64,000 nt of DNA from Persicobacter sp. CCB-QB2 (GCF_001274635.1 NZ_LBGV01000001.1:2356001-2420000), one strand, 5' to 3'; counted from the first letter of the stretch, positions 35,734 to 45,899 are shown. Made by a program: numbers and translations. Notes: generated by a model from the letters alone, not told the origin.

Positions 35734-36872
35734 ATGTCGTCTAAAAAAATTGTCATCATATGTGCCCCCGCATGAGCGAGGTCGTGGCACAGGAAGTAAG
35801 AGATTTAAATTTAAAGGTTGATAAAGTCGACCGGTTAAGCGTGGAATTGCAGGGAGACTTCCTGACGGCCATGAAGTTGAATCTGCACTTACGTTGCGCC
35901 AATCGCGTCCTTTTGGAAGCGGTAAGCTTTGAGGCCCACACCGCCAACGACCTTTACAAACATGTCCGTAAGTTTGAATGGGAAATGCACATTCCATTGA
36001 ATGGCTATTTCACCATTGATTCTTTCGTGCACAATGATACCATTCGGGACAACCGCTTTGCGAATCAGAAGATGAAGGATGCCATTGCGGATCGCTTCAT
36101 GCGCGAATATCAGAAACGCCCGGACTCCGGCCCGAACAGAGATAAAACCTGTTTGTACATGCATTGGGTGGAAAATAAATGTGCCCTTTACTTTGATACC
36201 ACCGGGGAGACCATCGCCAAGCACGGCTATCGTGTGAATCCATGGAAAGCTCCGATGCTGGAATCTTTAGCAGCAGCAGCCATCAAAAACACCGGCTGGA
36301 ATGGAGAGAGTCATTTCATTAATCCAATGTGCGGATCGGGAACTTTGGCCATTGAGGCGGCTTTAATCGCGGCCAATATTATCCCTGGAATGTTCCGGGA
36401 GAATTATGGTTTCATGCACCTGAGAGCCTTCCGAAAGGAAGATTTTGATCAGCTGATGCAAGAGGCCATTGCAGCGGAGAAAGACGTGCCATCTCATATG
36501 CGCATCATTGCCACTGACCATGATGCCCGGGCACTGAGAGCTGCTGAGCAAAATGCGGAAGAGGCCGGAGTAGACCATATGATCGAATTTGTGAAATGCG
36601 ATTATTCCGAAACGGAGGTACCTTTTGGTCCGGGCATCGTGATCCTGAACCCGGAATATGGAGAACGCCTGGGGGAAGAAGAAGAACTATTACCGGTTTA
36701 TCAAGGAATAGGCGACTTTTTCAAGCAAGAGTGCGCCGGTAAAAGAGGCTATGTTTTCACCGGTAATATTCCATTGGGAAAACGCGTTGGTCTGAAAGCT
36801 TCTCGCAGAATAGAAATGCAGAATGGACGGATTGACTGTCGATTGTTTGAATACAAGATTTACCAATCATAA
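35734..36872 (+). CDS. THUMP-domain RNA methyltransferase (RlmL/YpsC-like), apparent frameshift near start
   Basis: The uninterrupted frame begins at ATG 35760 (370 codons), but a better N-terminus starts at ATG 35734 (MSSKKIVIICAP) in another frame and would join the rest (RMSEVVAQEV) if the run of five C at 35765-35769 had one more base. The protein has a ferredoxin-like/THUMP N-terminal half and a Rossmann SAM-binding half with NPMCGSGTLAIEAAL, FRENYGFMHL and IVILNPEYGERLG, where the usual NPPYG catalytic loop reads NPEYG. Such enzymes make m2G in 23S rRNA. Either ATG could be used if the frameshift is real; a sequencing error is as likely. Confidence 0.88.
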
Positions 36873-36875
36873 ATT

Positions 36876-36900
36876 AAAAGGAGCTTCGGCTCCTTTTTTT
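36876..36900 (+). terminator. Terminator of the methyltransferase gene
   Basis: GGAGC-TTCG-GCTCC, a UUCG tetraloop hairpin with four A before and seven T after. Confidence 0.9.
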
Positions 36901-36906
36901 ATTTCC

Positions 36907-36936
36907 AAAAAAAGCTCCTCCAAATGGAGAAGCTTC
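36907..36936 (-). terminator. Terminator of purU
   Basis: On the minus strand GCTTCTCC-ATTT-GGAGGAGC is followed by seven T residues, just past the purU stop codon. It lies back to back with the terminator of the convergent methyltransferase gene. Confidence 0.8.
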
Positions 36937-36971
36937 AAAACAGTCATAAGTGATATAGTCATGGGACCTCA

Positions 36972-37838
36972 TCAATCAAAGATTACGGTCTTATTCTTAA
37001 ATACGATCAGTTTATGCATAATGTGCTGACGAATAGCTCTTGACAACACAATTTTCTCCAAATCCTTCCCTTTGCGGATCAGATCTGCCACTTCGTCTTT
37101 ATGGCTCACCTTGGCCACATCCTGCTCAATGATCGGCCCGGCATCCAAATCCTCGGTTACATAGTGGCTGGTAGCTCCAATAATTTTCACCCCTCTGTCA
37201 TGTGCTGCATGGTAAGGCTTCGCTCCCACAAAAGCCGGGAGAAAAGAGTGGTGAATGTTGATAATACGATTGGGATACTGCCGGATAAATGCCGGTGGAA
37301 TAATTTGCATATAGCGCGCCAATACCGCAAAATCGCATTTATATTCTTTCATCAATGCCATTTGCTGCGCCTCCACCTCTTTTTTATTCTCTTTGGTGAC
37401 TGGCAAATAATGGTAAGGAATATCAAATTGTTTAGCGACACGTTCCAGATTTTCATGATTACTGATAATCATCGGGATCTCCACTTTCCACTCCCCGGAT
37501 TGCCAACGCGACAAAATATCATAAAGACAATGGGACATTTTCGACACAAACAAAGCCATACGTGGCGCCTTTGAATCAAAATGAAGCTCAAAGGTCATGT
37601 CATATCGCTGAGCCACCAGGGTGTCAAAATAATCTTTTAATTTATCCTTAGGCACCAAAAATCCATCGATCTCAAATGAAACACGCATAAAAAAGCGGTC
37701 CATTGCCCCATCAACATGCTGATCAAGAGAGATCACATTCCCCTGGTTTTCGTCAATAAAGCGACTGACAGCAGCTACAATCCCTTGCTGATCGGGACAG
37801 TGCATTAAAATAATGGCATGTTCTTTCGATGTACTCAT
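36972..37838 (-). CDS. purU: Formyltetrahydrofolate deformylase
   Basis: The 288-residue protein hydrolyses 10-formyl-THF to THF and formate, which balances one-carbon pools and supplies formate for purine synthesis. An ACT domain occupies about residues 7-90 (ILMHCPDQQGIVAAVS). The formyl-transferase-like domain follows, with the characteristic FVSKMSHCLYDIL, the formyl-binding INIHHSFLPAF and the catalytic histidine and aspartate in GATSHYV and DLDAGPI. Length and ATG match the family. Convergent with the methyltransferase gene, own terminator. Confidence 0.97.
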   Translation of the reverse strand: MSTSKEHAIILMHCPDQQGIVAAVSRFIDENQGNVISLDQHVDGAMDRFFMRVSFEIDGFLVPKDKLKDYFDTLVAQRYDMTFELHFDSKAPRMALFVSKMSHCLYDILSRWQSGEWKVEIPMIISNHENLERVAKQFDIPYHYLPVTKENKKEVEAQQMALMKEYKCDFAVLARYMQIIPPAFIRQYPNRIINIHHSFLPAFVGAKPYHAAHDRGVKIIGATSHYVTEDLDAGPIIEQDVAKVSHKDEVADLIRKGKDLEKIVLSRAIRQHIMHKLIVFKNKTVIFD

Positions 37839-38482
37839 AATGATATTATCAAAAAAAATTAGAAACAGGTGTCAAATATACAATCAAAATAGGTTTACGC
37901 AACGAAAATAACACTAAAACAACGTATTCATGATAAAAATCATTTCAAAGCAGCGCTAATATAACAACCTTTTCTTCACTCCTATCCAATGCAACAAACC
38001 AAATCTGTGAAAACAGCCAGAGAAAATTTACCTCAAAAAAAACCTTCCATGATTAACTGGAAGGCTCTAAACTTACATCAAAGTCCAATAAATTTTAACT
38101 ATCAATTAAACTATCAAAAAAATTACTACTTAAAATATAGGGAGTTCAAATGGAAACTAACTACCCTAAAAATCATAAAAACACATTACAACAACCTGTT
38201 CGATATATTAAATTTCAAACATCAGCCCATTCATTCAAAATAAAGTGAAGGTCATGAGACTTTCCTCATTCACCTTCACCTCAAAACCAAATAATGCTTG
38301 TAATCATCGAAAATGAGTGATTAAGATAAAATATCTTTGATCACCTTCTAATTTTCATATCAAAGATATCAATTCATTCCTGTATTTTAAACCTAAACAC
38401 GCAAGTGAAGTGTTTTTAATAAAATTATAATCAAATACAGAAAAAAAAGAAACCGAAAAGTAAACTCACCAAAAAAATAACT
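37839..38482. other. AT-rich intergenic stretch
   Basis: About 640 bases without a supported gene. An 84-codon frame at 37989 is Lys/Asn-rich and lacks a ribosome site or homology I know. An inverted repeat CCTTCCA/TGGAAGG at 38042-38064 and another GTGAAGGT/ACCTTCAC near 38245-38277 could form hairpins; neither has a T run. Confidence 0.45.
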
Positions 38483-39703
38483 TTACTCTTCCAAAATTGT
38501 AGTTTCGATTATCACCTCGGAATGCAATGTGCGGTGCACAGGGCATCGGTTTGCGATTTCCAGTAATCGTTGTTTTTGCTCGGCGGATAATGGCCCTTCA
38601 ATTCTGATTTTTCGTTGAAACACATCAATTTTATTCGCCGAATCACCCTCCTTCACAGACTCCATATCAGCAAAGTGCTTTTTTTCATGAGACAACTCTA
38701 CCAGAACCTCTTCCAATGGCCAACCTTTATGGTCGGCATACATTCGGAGCGTCATGGCGGTACAGGCCCCCAGCCCGGCGGTGACCAGCTCATAGGGGCC
38801 GGGCCCTAAATTTTGCCCCCCTGCCGATTGCGGTTCATCTGCCAGCAATTGGATATTGCCGGCCTTTATTTCTGTGGTATATTTATCTTGCCCGATACGC
38901 ACCGCCACCGTAGCCTCGCTTTCCAGTTTTGGCGGAGCCAAAATAAAGCGATTAGACCAAGCTCCGATGACCTCCCCGACATAGCGAGCATCAGCCTCTT
39001 CTCCTAACAAATGGTCTGCCCCATCAAGCGAAATAAAGCTTTTAGGATGAAAAGCCGCAGCATACAAAGATTTGGCATTTTCAATCTCTACAATAGCGTC
39101 CTGCGGAGAATGCATAAATAAAAAATGTTTTTGGCGCATCTTTTTCAGACATTCTAATAAATTCTGCTGCTCCAAATCTTTCACAAATTGATGCGCCAAC
39201 TGAAAGGGGCGCCCCCCGATATTGATTTCTGCAGTGCCCTCCTCTTCTAATTTTTTCAAACCATCGTCCCCGATTAATGCCGTAACATGAAAAGGATCTG
39301 CAGGGGCACCGATGGTCACCACCCCTTTTAATTCCGGAAGTTGTGCAGCAGCCATAATCACTGCTGCACCACCAAGAGAATGCCCAATCAAAAAGGCCGG
39401 TGCCCTGTGAGCTTCCTGCAGGTAGTCATAAGCCGCTAATAAATCTCCTACATTGGATGAAAAATTAGTGGCCGAAAACTCCCCCTCACTTTGGCCCAAA
39501 CCCGCAAAGTCAAATCGAAATACCGCAATTCCTTTTTGTGTTAAAGCCAAGGCAATGTGCTTAACTGCCATCAGATTTTTACTACAGGTAAAGCAATGGG
39601 CAAAAATCGCATAGGCGGAAGGCTGTTGGCCAAGAGGAATATCCAATAAGGCGGAAAGTTGTTGACCCTCCGGATTGGTAAAAGAAATCTTTTCTGTTTT
39701 CAT
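38483..39703 (-). CDS. Alpha/beta hydrolase - OsmC fusion protein
   Basis: The protein (406 residues from the ATG at 39703; a TTG-started extension of 23 codons is unlikely) has an alpha/beta hydrolase fold at about residues 1-250 with oxyanion FAHCFTC, the nucleophile elbow GHSLGGA, and an Asp/His pair in HSPQDAIV and DGADHLL. An OsmC/Ohr domain follows (about 265-405) with the two redox cysteines in GLGACTAMT and RCPVHRT. OsmC members reduce organic hydroperoxides. Fusions of this kind are known in bacteria, the hydrolase acting perhaps on ester or thioester substrates, but the joint role is not defined. No operon partner. Confidence 0.9.
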   Translation of the reverse strand: MKTEKISFTNPEGQQLSALLDIPLGQQPSAYAIFAHCFTCSKNLMAVKHIALALTQKGIAVFRFDFAGLGQSEGEFSATNFSSNVGDLLAAYDYLQEAHRAPAFLIGHSLGGAAVIMAAAQLPELKGVVTIGAPADPFHVTALIGDDGLKKLEEEGTAEINIGGRPFQLAHQFVKDLEQQNLLECLKKMRQKHFLFMHSPQDAIVEIENAKSLYAAAFHPKSFISLDGADHLLGEEADARYVGEVIGAWSNRFILAPPKLESEATVAVRIGQDKYTTEIKAGNIQLLADEPQSAGGQNLGPGPYELVTAGLGACTAMTLRMYADHKGWPLEEVLVELSHEKKHFADMESVKEGDSANKIDVFQRKIRIEGPLSAEQKQRLLEIANRCPVHRTLHSEVIIETTILEE

Positions 39704-40005
39704 AATAGGTTTTGTTCTGGTCTTTGTGGATGCTAACGATATTTCAGCCTCGTCGTTTGACACGAAAAACAAAACCGTTTTGAAGAATAATCGCCCACCA
39801 GAAGGTATTTTTTGCCGGAACTTCCAGTTGATTGTATCCTTTTAGTGCTTGGCCAAAGCACTTGAAATGATCGGTTCATCTTCGCCCCAAAAAAGGAAAT
39901 CCTATCTCTACTACTCCCTTTTTTTGTTATCACCCCAAAAACCGACATTTATCACCCATAAAAACTTATACTTCTTGTAAATTAAAGCCAATCAAAATTT
40001 TCAAA

Positions 40006-41778
40006 ATGCGTCCTTCTCTACTTTTTCTTCTATTCACCTTATTTTTTCAATCGGTTTCATTTGCCCAAACCTACCCTATAAGGAATACTTCTTATGAGAC
40101 CTTCATTTTTAAGCTCCAGCCGGATCAGGCCAGAGATTTTTATCGAGGTAAGAAAATCATCAGTAATCTAGCAGATTACGGGACCCCATATGCCATTATC
40201 CCCACTGATTCCCTGGAACATTACCAACCTTTGGAGCCCGGGAATTTTTTAAAAGTAAAAGCGCAAGGAAACCGACAAAGCTTTGAATTACGCTCACAGG
40301 CGGATTTTGAGATCTACATTATCGACAACAAAACGGACCTCGTCGTCTCCCTTATTGATGCACAGGGGAAAGTCATCACCAATGGAAAAGTACGGGTGGG
40401 TAATAAAAAATTACATTACCAGGCGGACCAGCAGGTTTATGTGGATAAAAAATCCAATAAAAAAGGCTTACTGGAAGTCACTGTAGGGGATCAGGTGCTG
40501 TTTTATGATTTAGACCGGGAGAGGAATAATAGCACCCTCAAACGCAATGGCAAAAAGGTGATTTACGGAACACCGGTCAAATACCTTTGGCTGCCTATCC
40601 GATATGTAGTGTTCCTGCCCATTGATGGGGTAAAATCAATCGCACACCATTACCCATATGGCACCATTAATTCCACGCACAACTTCTTCAAAAAATCAGC
40701 TTACGCCATGGAAAAGCTATTCACAGGAGAATCCGACTATTACCGAAAGGGCAATGGTACCAGCTATGTGCTATTTTCAAAACCCTTGTACAAACCCGCC
40801 GACACCCTGCAGTTCAAAGCCTATTTATACGATCATAAGCACAGACGCCTTCAAAGTCCGGTAAAGGTTTACCTGGAAGAATCTGGTTACTATTCCCGCA
40901 GGCATACTTCGAAAACCAGAATTCCCCTGGAGGTAAAAAGCTTTGAAGAGGGAGGGATTCTGTCGGGTCAACTTCCGCTATCTGATAGCCTGAATCTAAA
41001 ACTTGACAAGAGTTACCGGATAACCTTTGAGCATGAAAAGCTCCAATTTAGCTCCGCCAACTTCCGATATGAGGATTATTTACTCAACGAACAACGAATG
41101 GAGCTGGAGGGACTGAAGACAGCTTACGCTAAAAATGACTCCATCTCTTTTAAAGTAAAAGGACTGGATCAAAATGACTTACCACTGAAAGGAGCTACCG
41201 TTTCCGTCCTTTTTAAATATGTAAATCAGGAAGATTTCTTTGAAGAAATGGTCTTTATTCCGGACACCCTTTTTTATCAAAAAAAACGACTACCGGCCAA
41301 TGGAAAACTGAATATTAACCTCCCCACTGCTACCTTCCCCAAGGCCAATATGGACGTAAAAGTGCATATTAAATTGCTGACGGCGGACCAAAAAGCCATT
41401 AGCCAAAGTGAAAACATTTCATACCACTTCCATAAAAGGGACTTTGAATTTTCGATAGACAACAGTGCACTACAGGTCAAAATAATGGAAGATGGCAAGC
41501 CCTTAAAAAATGCGGCTTTCCAACTATGGGGGAAGATCCTTATGGGCATAGAGAGGAAATCGGCAATTTTACCGGACAGGCAGCAATCGAGATTAATCCT
41601 CTATACAAAGCCTATGTGGCCGAACATGACAAAATTTCACACCGAAAGTTTCTGGAAATTCATGAAAGTAGGTTCTCAGCTGCTGCGGTCAGGGAAAAAG
41701 ACAGCATCCATTTCCATTTCAGCAATCCCCGGAATCTCCCCTATCAGTATTACGTCTACTCCCGGAATAAGCAGGTAA
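40006..41778 (+). CDS. Alpha-2-macroglobulin-like protein, N-terminal ORF (frameshifted)
   Basis: It starts with a signal peptide ending in FAQ and continues through an MG1/MG2-like region (SYVLFSKPLYKPADTLQFKAY is typical of the MG2 start, where a protein 'tether' domain begins). After codon 509 the reading frame becomes meaningless: the natural continuation EDPYGHREEI is found one frame over at 41533 if the run of five G at 41528-41532 had six. The last 80 codons of this ORF are therefore artefactual. It is the first third of a protein of about 1960 residues ending at 45892. Confidence 0.8.
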   Translation: MRPSLLFLLFTLFFQSVSFAQTYPIRNTSYETFIFKLQPDQARDFYRGKKIISNLADYGTPYAIIPTDSLEHYQPLEPGNFLKVKAQGNRQSFELRSQADFEIYIIDNKTDLVVSLIDAQGKVITNGKVRVGNKKLHYQADQQVYVDKKSNKKGLLEVTVGDQVLFYDLDRERNNSTLKRNGKKVIYGTPVKYLWLPIRYVVFLPIDGVKSIAHHYPYGTINSTHNFFKKSAYAMEKLFTGESDYYRKGNGTSYVLFSKPLYKPADTLQFKAYLYDHKHRRLQSPVKVYLEESGYYSRRHTSKTRIPLEVKSFEEGGILSGQLPLSDSLNLKLDKSYRITFEHEKLQFSSANFRYEDYLLNEQRMELEGLKTAYAKNDSISFKVKGLDQNDLPLKGATVSVLFKYVNQEDFFEEMVFIPDTLFYQKKRLPANGKLNINLPTATFPKANMDVKVHIKLLTADQKAISQSENISYHFHKRDFEFSIDNSALQVKIMEDGKPLKNAAFQLWGKILMGIERKSAILPDRQQSRLILYTKPMWPNMTKFHTESFWKFMKVGSQLLRSGKKTASISISAIPGISPISITSTPGISR

Positions 41779-43025
41779 AGCTAAAATCTAAAACCCCTAC
41801 AGACTTAAAAAGTAATAATCGAAAAGACTATTACCTTTCCGTTTCTTATTTGTGGGCAGGAGAGGTTCAGAATAAATTCTACCATATTCCTTTAAAGAAA
41901 AACAAGATTAAACTGGAAGTGGAACATCCTGCGATGATATTCCCGGGCCAGGAAGTGGAGATGGAAATTACCGCTTCTAATTGGGAAGGAGCGCCCGTTC
42001 CGGACCTGAATCTTACCGCCTTTGGACTGACTTCAAAATTTGATTATCAATTATCCAGTCCACCATTGGCAGCGGAAAAGACCAAAGCCAAAGATCATAT
42101 CAATAGCTTTAGCGTTAAGCAGGTTCAGGGGAGAAGATCAGGCCCCCTGGAGCTTGAAAGATGGAGTGAAACGGAACAAATGGATTCCATGATGTATTAT
42201 CGCTTTCATTATCCGGAAGCTGCAGGATTTCACCATGCTTTTGACCTCCCCAATCAACCGACCCAGTTCGCGCCATACATCATGGAGAATGGAGCATCAC
42301 AGGAGGTACATGTGGTTTATTTGGATCGAATGCCGGTTTATTTTAGCTGGAATACCGTCAACGCGCCCTATTCTTTCAAAGCAACTCCGGGCTACCATCA
42401 GCTTAAATTAAGAACAGCCGAATGGCTGATTACCATGGATAGTGTTTACCTGGAAGACGGTAAGAAAACCATCCTTTCGATTGATCCCAATCAATACCAC
42501 CCGAATGTGAGAAGCTACAAACAAAAAAGAAAGCAATCTCAAGGGGATCTAGACCGGTTAGGTAATACTCAATTTGTTTTTGAAAATCACTGGTCGGGGG
42601 AATACGCCTCCCTGCTGAACAGGGGACAGTATTTTCTTTTGAATGATGCCAAAAATCAAAGCTGGCGAAACAATGGTATTCAAATCGCCGGCCCGGTGAT
42701 GGGCAATGTATATGTGGAACTCCCTGACAGCAACCGCTATAATTTCATACACGAGCCGGGCTTTGTATACGACCTGAAGCCGCCCCTTTTAAAAATGAGG
42801 GAAAAGAAGGGCTATGAACCGCCAAAGTATTTACACAAACGGACTTTCGAACCTTCCTGGAATGAGTTAGCCATTACGCAAGCGCTCATTGAGCAGCTAA
42901 AAAAGGGCCATACTTTTGATCAGGTCAGTAAGAGCAGCCTGCCGGATCCGCGAAACTTTCATCCCGATAAAAGCTGCAGACTAACCTTTGGTTTTCCCGG
43001 GGCACCAAAACACCAAAGCGTCTGA
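41526..43025 (+). CDS. Alpha-2-macroglobulin-like protein, middle ORF (frameshifted)
   Basis: This 499-codon ORF continues the first ORF from EDPYGHREE and shows more MG-type beta domains (VEHPAMIFPGQEVEMEITAS, then FGLTSKFDYQLSSPPL). Its own start codon (ATG 41526) lies inside the previous ORF and is not a likely true start. Near the end the frame is lost again after FGFPG: CCCGGGG (42996-43002) with one more G would lead into GTKTPKRLMTILKMQ of the next ORF. A real gene would not need either shift, so I treat it as one interrupted gene. Confidence 0.8.
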   Translation: MGEDPYGHREEIGNFTGQAAIEINPLYKAYVAEHDKISHRKFLEIHESRFSAAAVREKDSIHFHFSNPRNLPYQYYVYSRNKQVKLKSKTPTDLKSNNRKDYYLSVSYLWAGEVQNKFYHIPLKKNKIKLEVEHPAMIFPGQEVEMEITASNWEGAPVPDLNLTAFGLTSKFDYQLSSPPLAAEKTKAKDHINSFSVKQVQGRRSGPLELERWSETEQMDSMMYYRFHYPEAAGFHHAFDLPNQPTQFAPYIMENGASQEVHVVYLDRMPVYFSWNTVNAPYSFKATPGYHQLKLRTAEWLITMDSVYLEDGKKTILSIDPNQYHPNVRSYKQKRKQSQGDLDRLGNTQFVFENHWSGEYASLLNRGQYFLLNDAKNQSWRNNGIQIAGPVMGNVYVELPDSNRYNFIHEPGFVYDLKPPLLKMREKKGYEPPKYLHKRTFEPSWNELAITQALIEQLKKGHTFDQVSKSSLPDPRNFHPDKSCRLTFGFPGAPKHQSV

Positions 43026-45892
43026 TGACCATTTTGAAGATGCAGGAAGACCCTAATTTCATCTTGTCTCTCAGTGGTAATAGCCTACAGGCCAATCGCC
43101 TGCCCAAGGGTACTTTTGCCCTCTATATGATTTTTGAAGATGGCCAATACCTGAAAAGTAGGCCTATTGCCCTGAAGCGCAATGGGCAAAATCTCCTGCG
43201 ATTAAAAGTCGAGGACATAAAACCGGCAGATGAACACAGCGAAGCCATTTACAAAATGCTCATGAACAGCCATGGCAAAAGTATAGAGGAAAAACAGGAA
43301 ACCATTAAAAAAATCAATACTACTCAATTAGTGGAGGCTCAATTCACCATGGAGGGCGTCACGATCTCCGGAATAGTAACAGACGAAGTGGGAGAACCTA
43401 TTCCTGGTGCAAATGTAATAATCAAAGGCTCCAACATCGGCACCGTTACCAATTTCAGTGGAGCATATTCCATTACTGTTCCGGCGAAGTATACGGAATT
43501 GGAATTCTCCTTCATTGGCTACAAATCCAAAACCCATTCTATATTCTCTATCCCCTCCTCGATAAGGCTAGCCTTGGATGAAAGGAAATTGGAGGAAGTG
43601 GTGGTCATTGGATATGGTTCTTCGAAAAAAAGCGTCGTGACCGGTGCCGTTTCGGTGATTGGACCGCAGCTACAAGGAAGAATTGCCGGAGTTCAAGTCA
43701 ATGGTGCCTCTGGTGCCGACACCATCATTCGCATTAGAGGAGGCTCCTCCTCCGGTAGTAATAGCCCACTTTTTATCATTGACGGAAAAGTATACACCGG
43801 AACTGAGCTCCCGATCTCCAGTGATCAGATTGCCTCCCTTACCACTCTGAAAGACCCGGCCTCCACGGCGATTTATGGGAGCCGGGCAGCCCATGGCGTC
43901 ATCATCATTGAAACCAAAGGAGGGGTAAATGCCATTCCCGGCCTTAAAACCGAAGACCTGGAAAGCCCGGCCCTGCCGACGGCTTTTTCAGATCCGGAAA
44001 GTGCCTTGCGTAGCAACTTCAACGATGTGGCCTTTTGGCAACCGGAATTAGTCACGGATCAAAATGGTAAAGCCACTTTCCGCCATACTTTCCCGGATGA
44101 CCTCACCAAATGGAACATTCACGTCGTTGGGCTGGATGAAAAAATGCGTTCGGGAATGGCTTCTTCCAGCATAAAGTCCTTCAAGCCCTTAATGGGCCAG
44201 CTTCAAATACCGGAATTTTTAGTGGCAGAGGATCAGTTGAAAGCCATCGGACAGATTAATAGCCTCAATGGAGATACTTTCCAAATAAAACGTAGCTTCT
44301 CCATTAACGGTAAAACGCAATGGGAAAAATCCCAAAAAATGAGGGAGGATTTGATCGACAGTCTGGATATCAGCAGTAAAGCCGACACCCTAAAAATAAA
44401 ATATTTGGTAGAAAAAGCTGGAGAAGCCTATTTTGATGGAGAGGAAAAGACACTTCGGGTAAAAAAGCTGGGCATGCAGGAAAGCTTTGGCCAATTTGCC
44501 TTTTTACAAGCTAACGAAAGTCAAACCTTCCATTTTGATGTTGAAAAAGGACCTGTTCAATATGCTGTATTTGCCAATGAGGCAGATTTACTCATTGATG
44601 CCCTGGAAAAGACGATGAGCTATCCCTTCAATTGTAATGAACAGATGGCCACAAAATTGATGGCTGCCCTGACCCTAATGAAGTGGGATAGCCTGCAATA
44701 TGACTATAAAAAAGAAGTTAAAAATTACCTGCAAAAACTCACCAAAAATCAAAATTCCGACTACGGATGGGGGTGGTGGGGAAAAAGTCCCACCAGCAGC
44801 TGGGTGAATGAACATGTAATTGAGGCGCTCAGCATGGCGGAGGAAAATGGCTTCCGGGTAAAATGGACCAAAGAAAAAATGATCGATCAGCAATTGGACC
44901 TGGTATTGAGAAGGGCTTATCCAAAACCGGAAAATCTGATGGCGCTACATCGCCTCAAGCCTGACTTAAATCTGGATGCCCCTTTAGCTATTAGCAGTAA
45001 TCATAAAAGGAAAAATATCTATCAACAACTTAAGCTGATGCAGGTGCAACAAAAGCTTGGCAAGGACGTGAGTTTGGATTCTTTGAAAGCCTACCAAAGC
45101 ACAACACTTAATGGTGGAATTTACTATACTGATCATAGTTCAAGAGGTTTTTATGCTGGAAATTTAAAATGCAGTTTGCTGGCATTGGAGATTGAAAAAA
45201 ATCAAGCTCAACCCAATCAGGAATTGATCGAAAAACTCCAACTATTTATTTGGGAAGAAAGCCAGAAAGAAGGCTGGCGCAACACCTATCTGACCATCCA
45301 AATGGTTCAGGCATTACTTGACCAAAAGCAAAAAAATACGACGAATGCCGCACTGAGCATCAGTTTGAATGAGGAAGCAAACATCCACAACTTCCCTGCT
45401 AGAGGCCAAATAAATAATGCTTCTGAAATAAAAGTGCAGAAGCAGGGCCGATTACCCCTAATGGTGAATTTCCACCAAGACCATTGGAACCCTGCACCAA
45501 TAGCCAGCACCGGAGCCATTCAGCTTAACAGCCAATTTGACGCCCCCCTGATTGCTGGTCTAAGTACCAAGATGATAGTAACCGTTAGCATGGAAAAAGC
45601 CGCCGATTTCATATTATTAACAGTTCCTATCCCGGCGGGCTGCACCTACGAAAACAAAGCACAACCTTTGGGAGAAAGTCATCGGGAATATTATCACGAT
45701 CAGGTTTTCATCAGTCTCGAACATTTAGAAAAGGGCGAGCATCATTTTGAAATCGACCTGTTACCAAGGTTTGTCGGTACCTATCACTTGCTCCCTGCCA
45801 AATTGGAGTTGATGTATCATCCTCAGATTTATGGCAATGATAAAATTAAAAAAGTTAAAATAATAGCAGATCCAAATATCACTACACTATAG
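43025..45892 (+). CDS. Alpha-2-macroglobulin-like protein with carboxypeptidase-regulatory/TonB-plug insert, C-terminal ORF
   Basis: The 955-codon ORF has, in order: the end of an MG domain, a carboxypeptidase-regulatory-like domain (about residues 110-185, ISGIVTDEVGEPIPGANVII), a SusC-type TonB plug (about 188-300, VVVIGYGSSKKSV, then IRIRGGSSSGSNSPLFIIDG and LKDPASTAIYGSRAAHGVI) and the A2M core (from FWQPELVTDQNGKATF). The thioester-type motif CNEQ is present at residues 537-540, with YGWGWWG downstream. There is no beta-barrel after the plug, so it is not a transporter. It probably forms a periplasmic or surface protein that traps proteases or helps envelope assembly. The start at 43025 is formal: the frame continues upstream from 41526. 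Confidence 0.85.
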   Translation: MTILKMQEDPNFILSLSGNSLQANRLPKGTFALYMIFEDGQYLKSRPIALKRNGQNLLRLKVEDIKPADEHSEAIYKMLMNSHGKSIEEKQETIKKINTTQLVEAQFTMEGVTISGIVTDEVGEPIPGANVIIKGSNIGTVTNFSGAYSITVPAKYTELEFSFIGYKSKTHSIFSIPSSIRLALDERKLEEVVVIGYGSSKKSVVTGAVSVIGPQLQGRIAGVQVNGASGADTIIRIRGGSSSGSNSPLFIIDGKVYTGTELPISSDQIASLTTLKDPASTAIYGSRAAHGVIIIETKGGVNAIPGLKTEDLESPALPTAFSDPESALRSNFNDVAFWQPELVTDQNGKATFRHTFPDDLTKWNIHVVGLDEKMRSGMASSSIKSFKPLMGQLQIPEFLVAEDQLKAIGQINSLNGDTFQIKRSFSINGKTQWEKSQKMREDLIDSLDISSKADTLKIKYLVEKAGEAYFDGEEKTLRVKKLGMQESFGQFAFLQANESQTFHFDVEKGPVQYAVFANEADLLIDALEKTMSYPFNCNEQMATKLMAALTLMKWDSLQYDYKKEVKNYLQKLTKNQNSDYGWGWWGKSPTSSWVNEHVIEALSMAEENGFRVKWTKEKMIDQQLDLVLRRAYPKPENLMALHRLKPDLNLDAPLAISSNHKRKNIYQQLKLMQVQQKLGKDVSLDSLKAYQSTTLNGGIYYTDHSSRGFYAGNLKCSLLALEIEKNQAQPNQELIEKLQLFIWEESQKEGWRNTYLTIQMVQALLDQKQKNTTNAALSISLNEEANIHNFPARGQINNASEIKVQKQGRLPLMVNFHQDHWNPAPIASTGAIQLNSQFDAPLIAGLSTKMIVTVSMEKAADFILLTVPIPAGCTYENKAQPLGESHREYYHDQVFISLEHLEKGEHHFEIDLLPRFVGTYHLLPAKLELMYHPQIYGNDKIKKVKIIADPNITTL

Positions 45893-45899
45893 ATCGGCT

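Noticed and set aside
37989-38243. 84-codon Lys/Asn-rich frame
   Set aside because: Composition reflects AT-rich intergenic DNA; no supporting signal.
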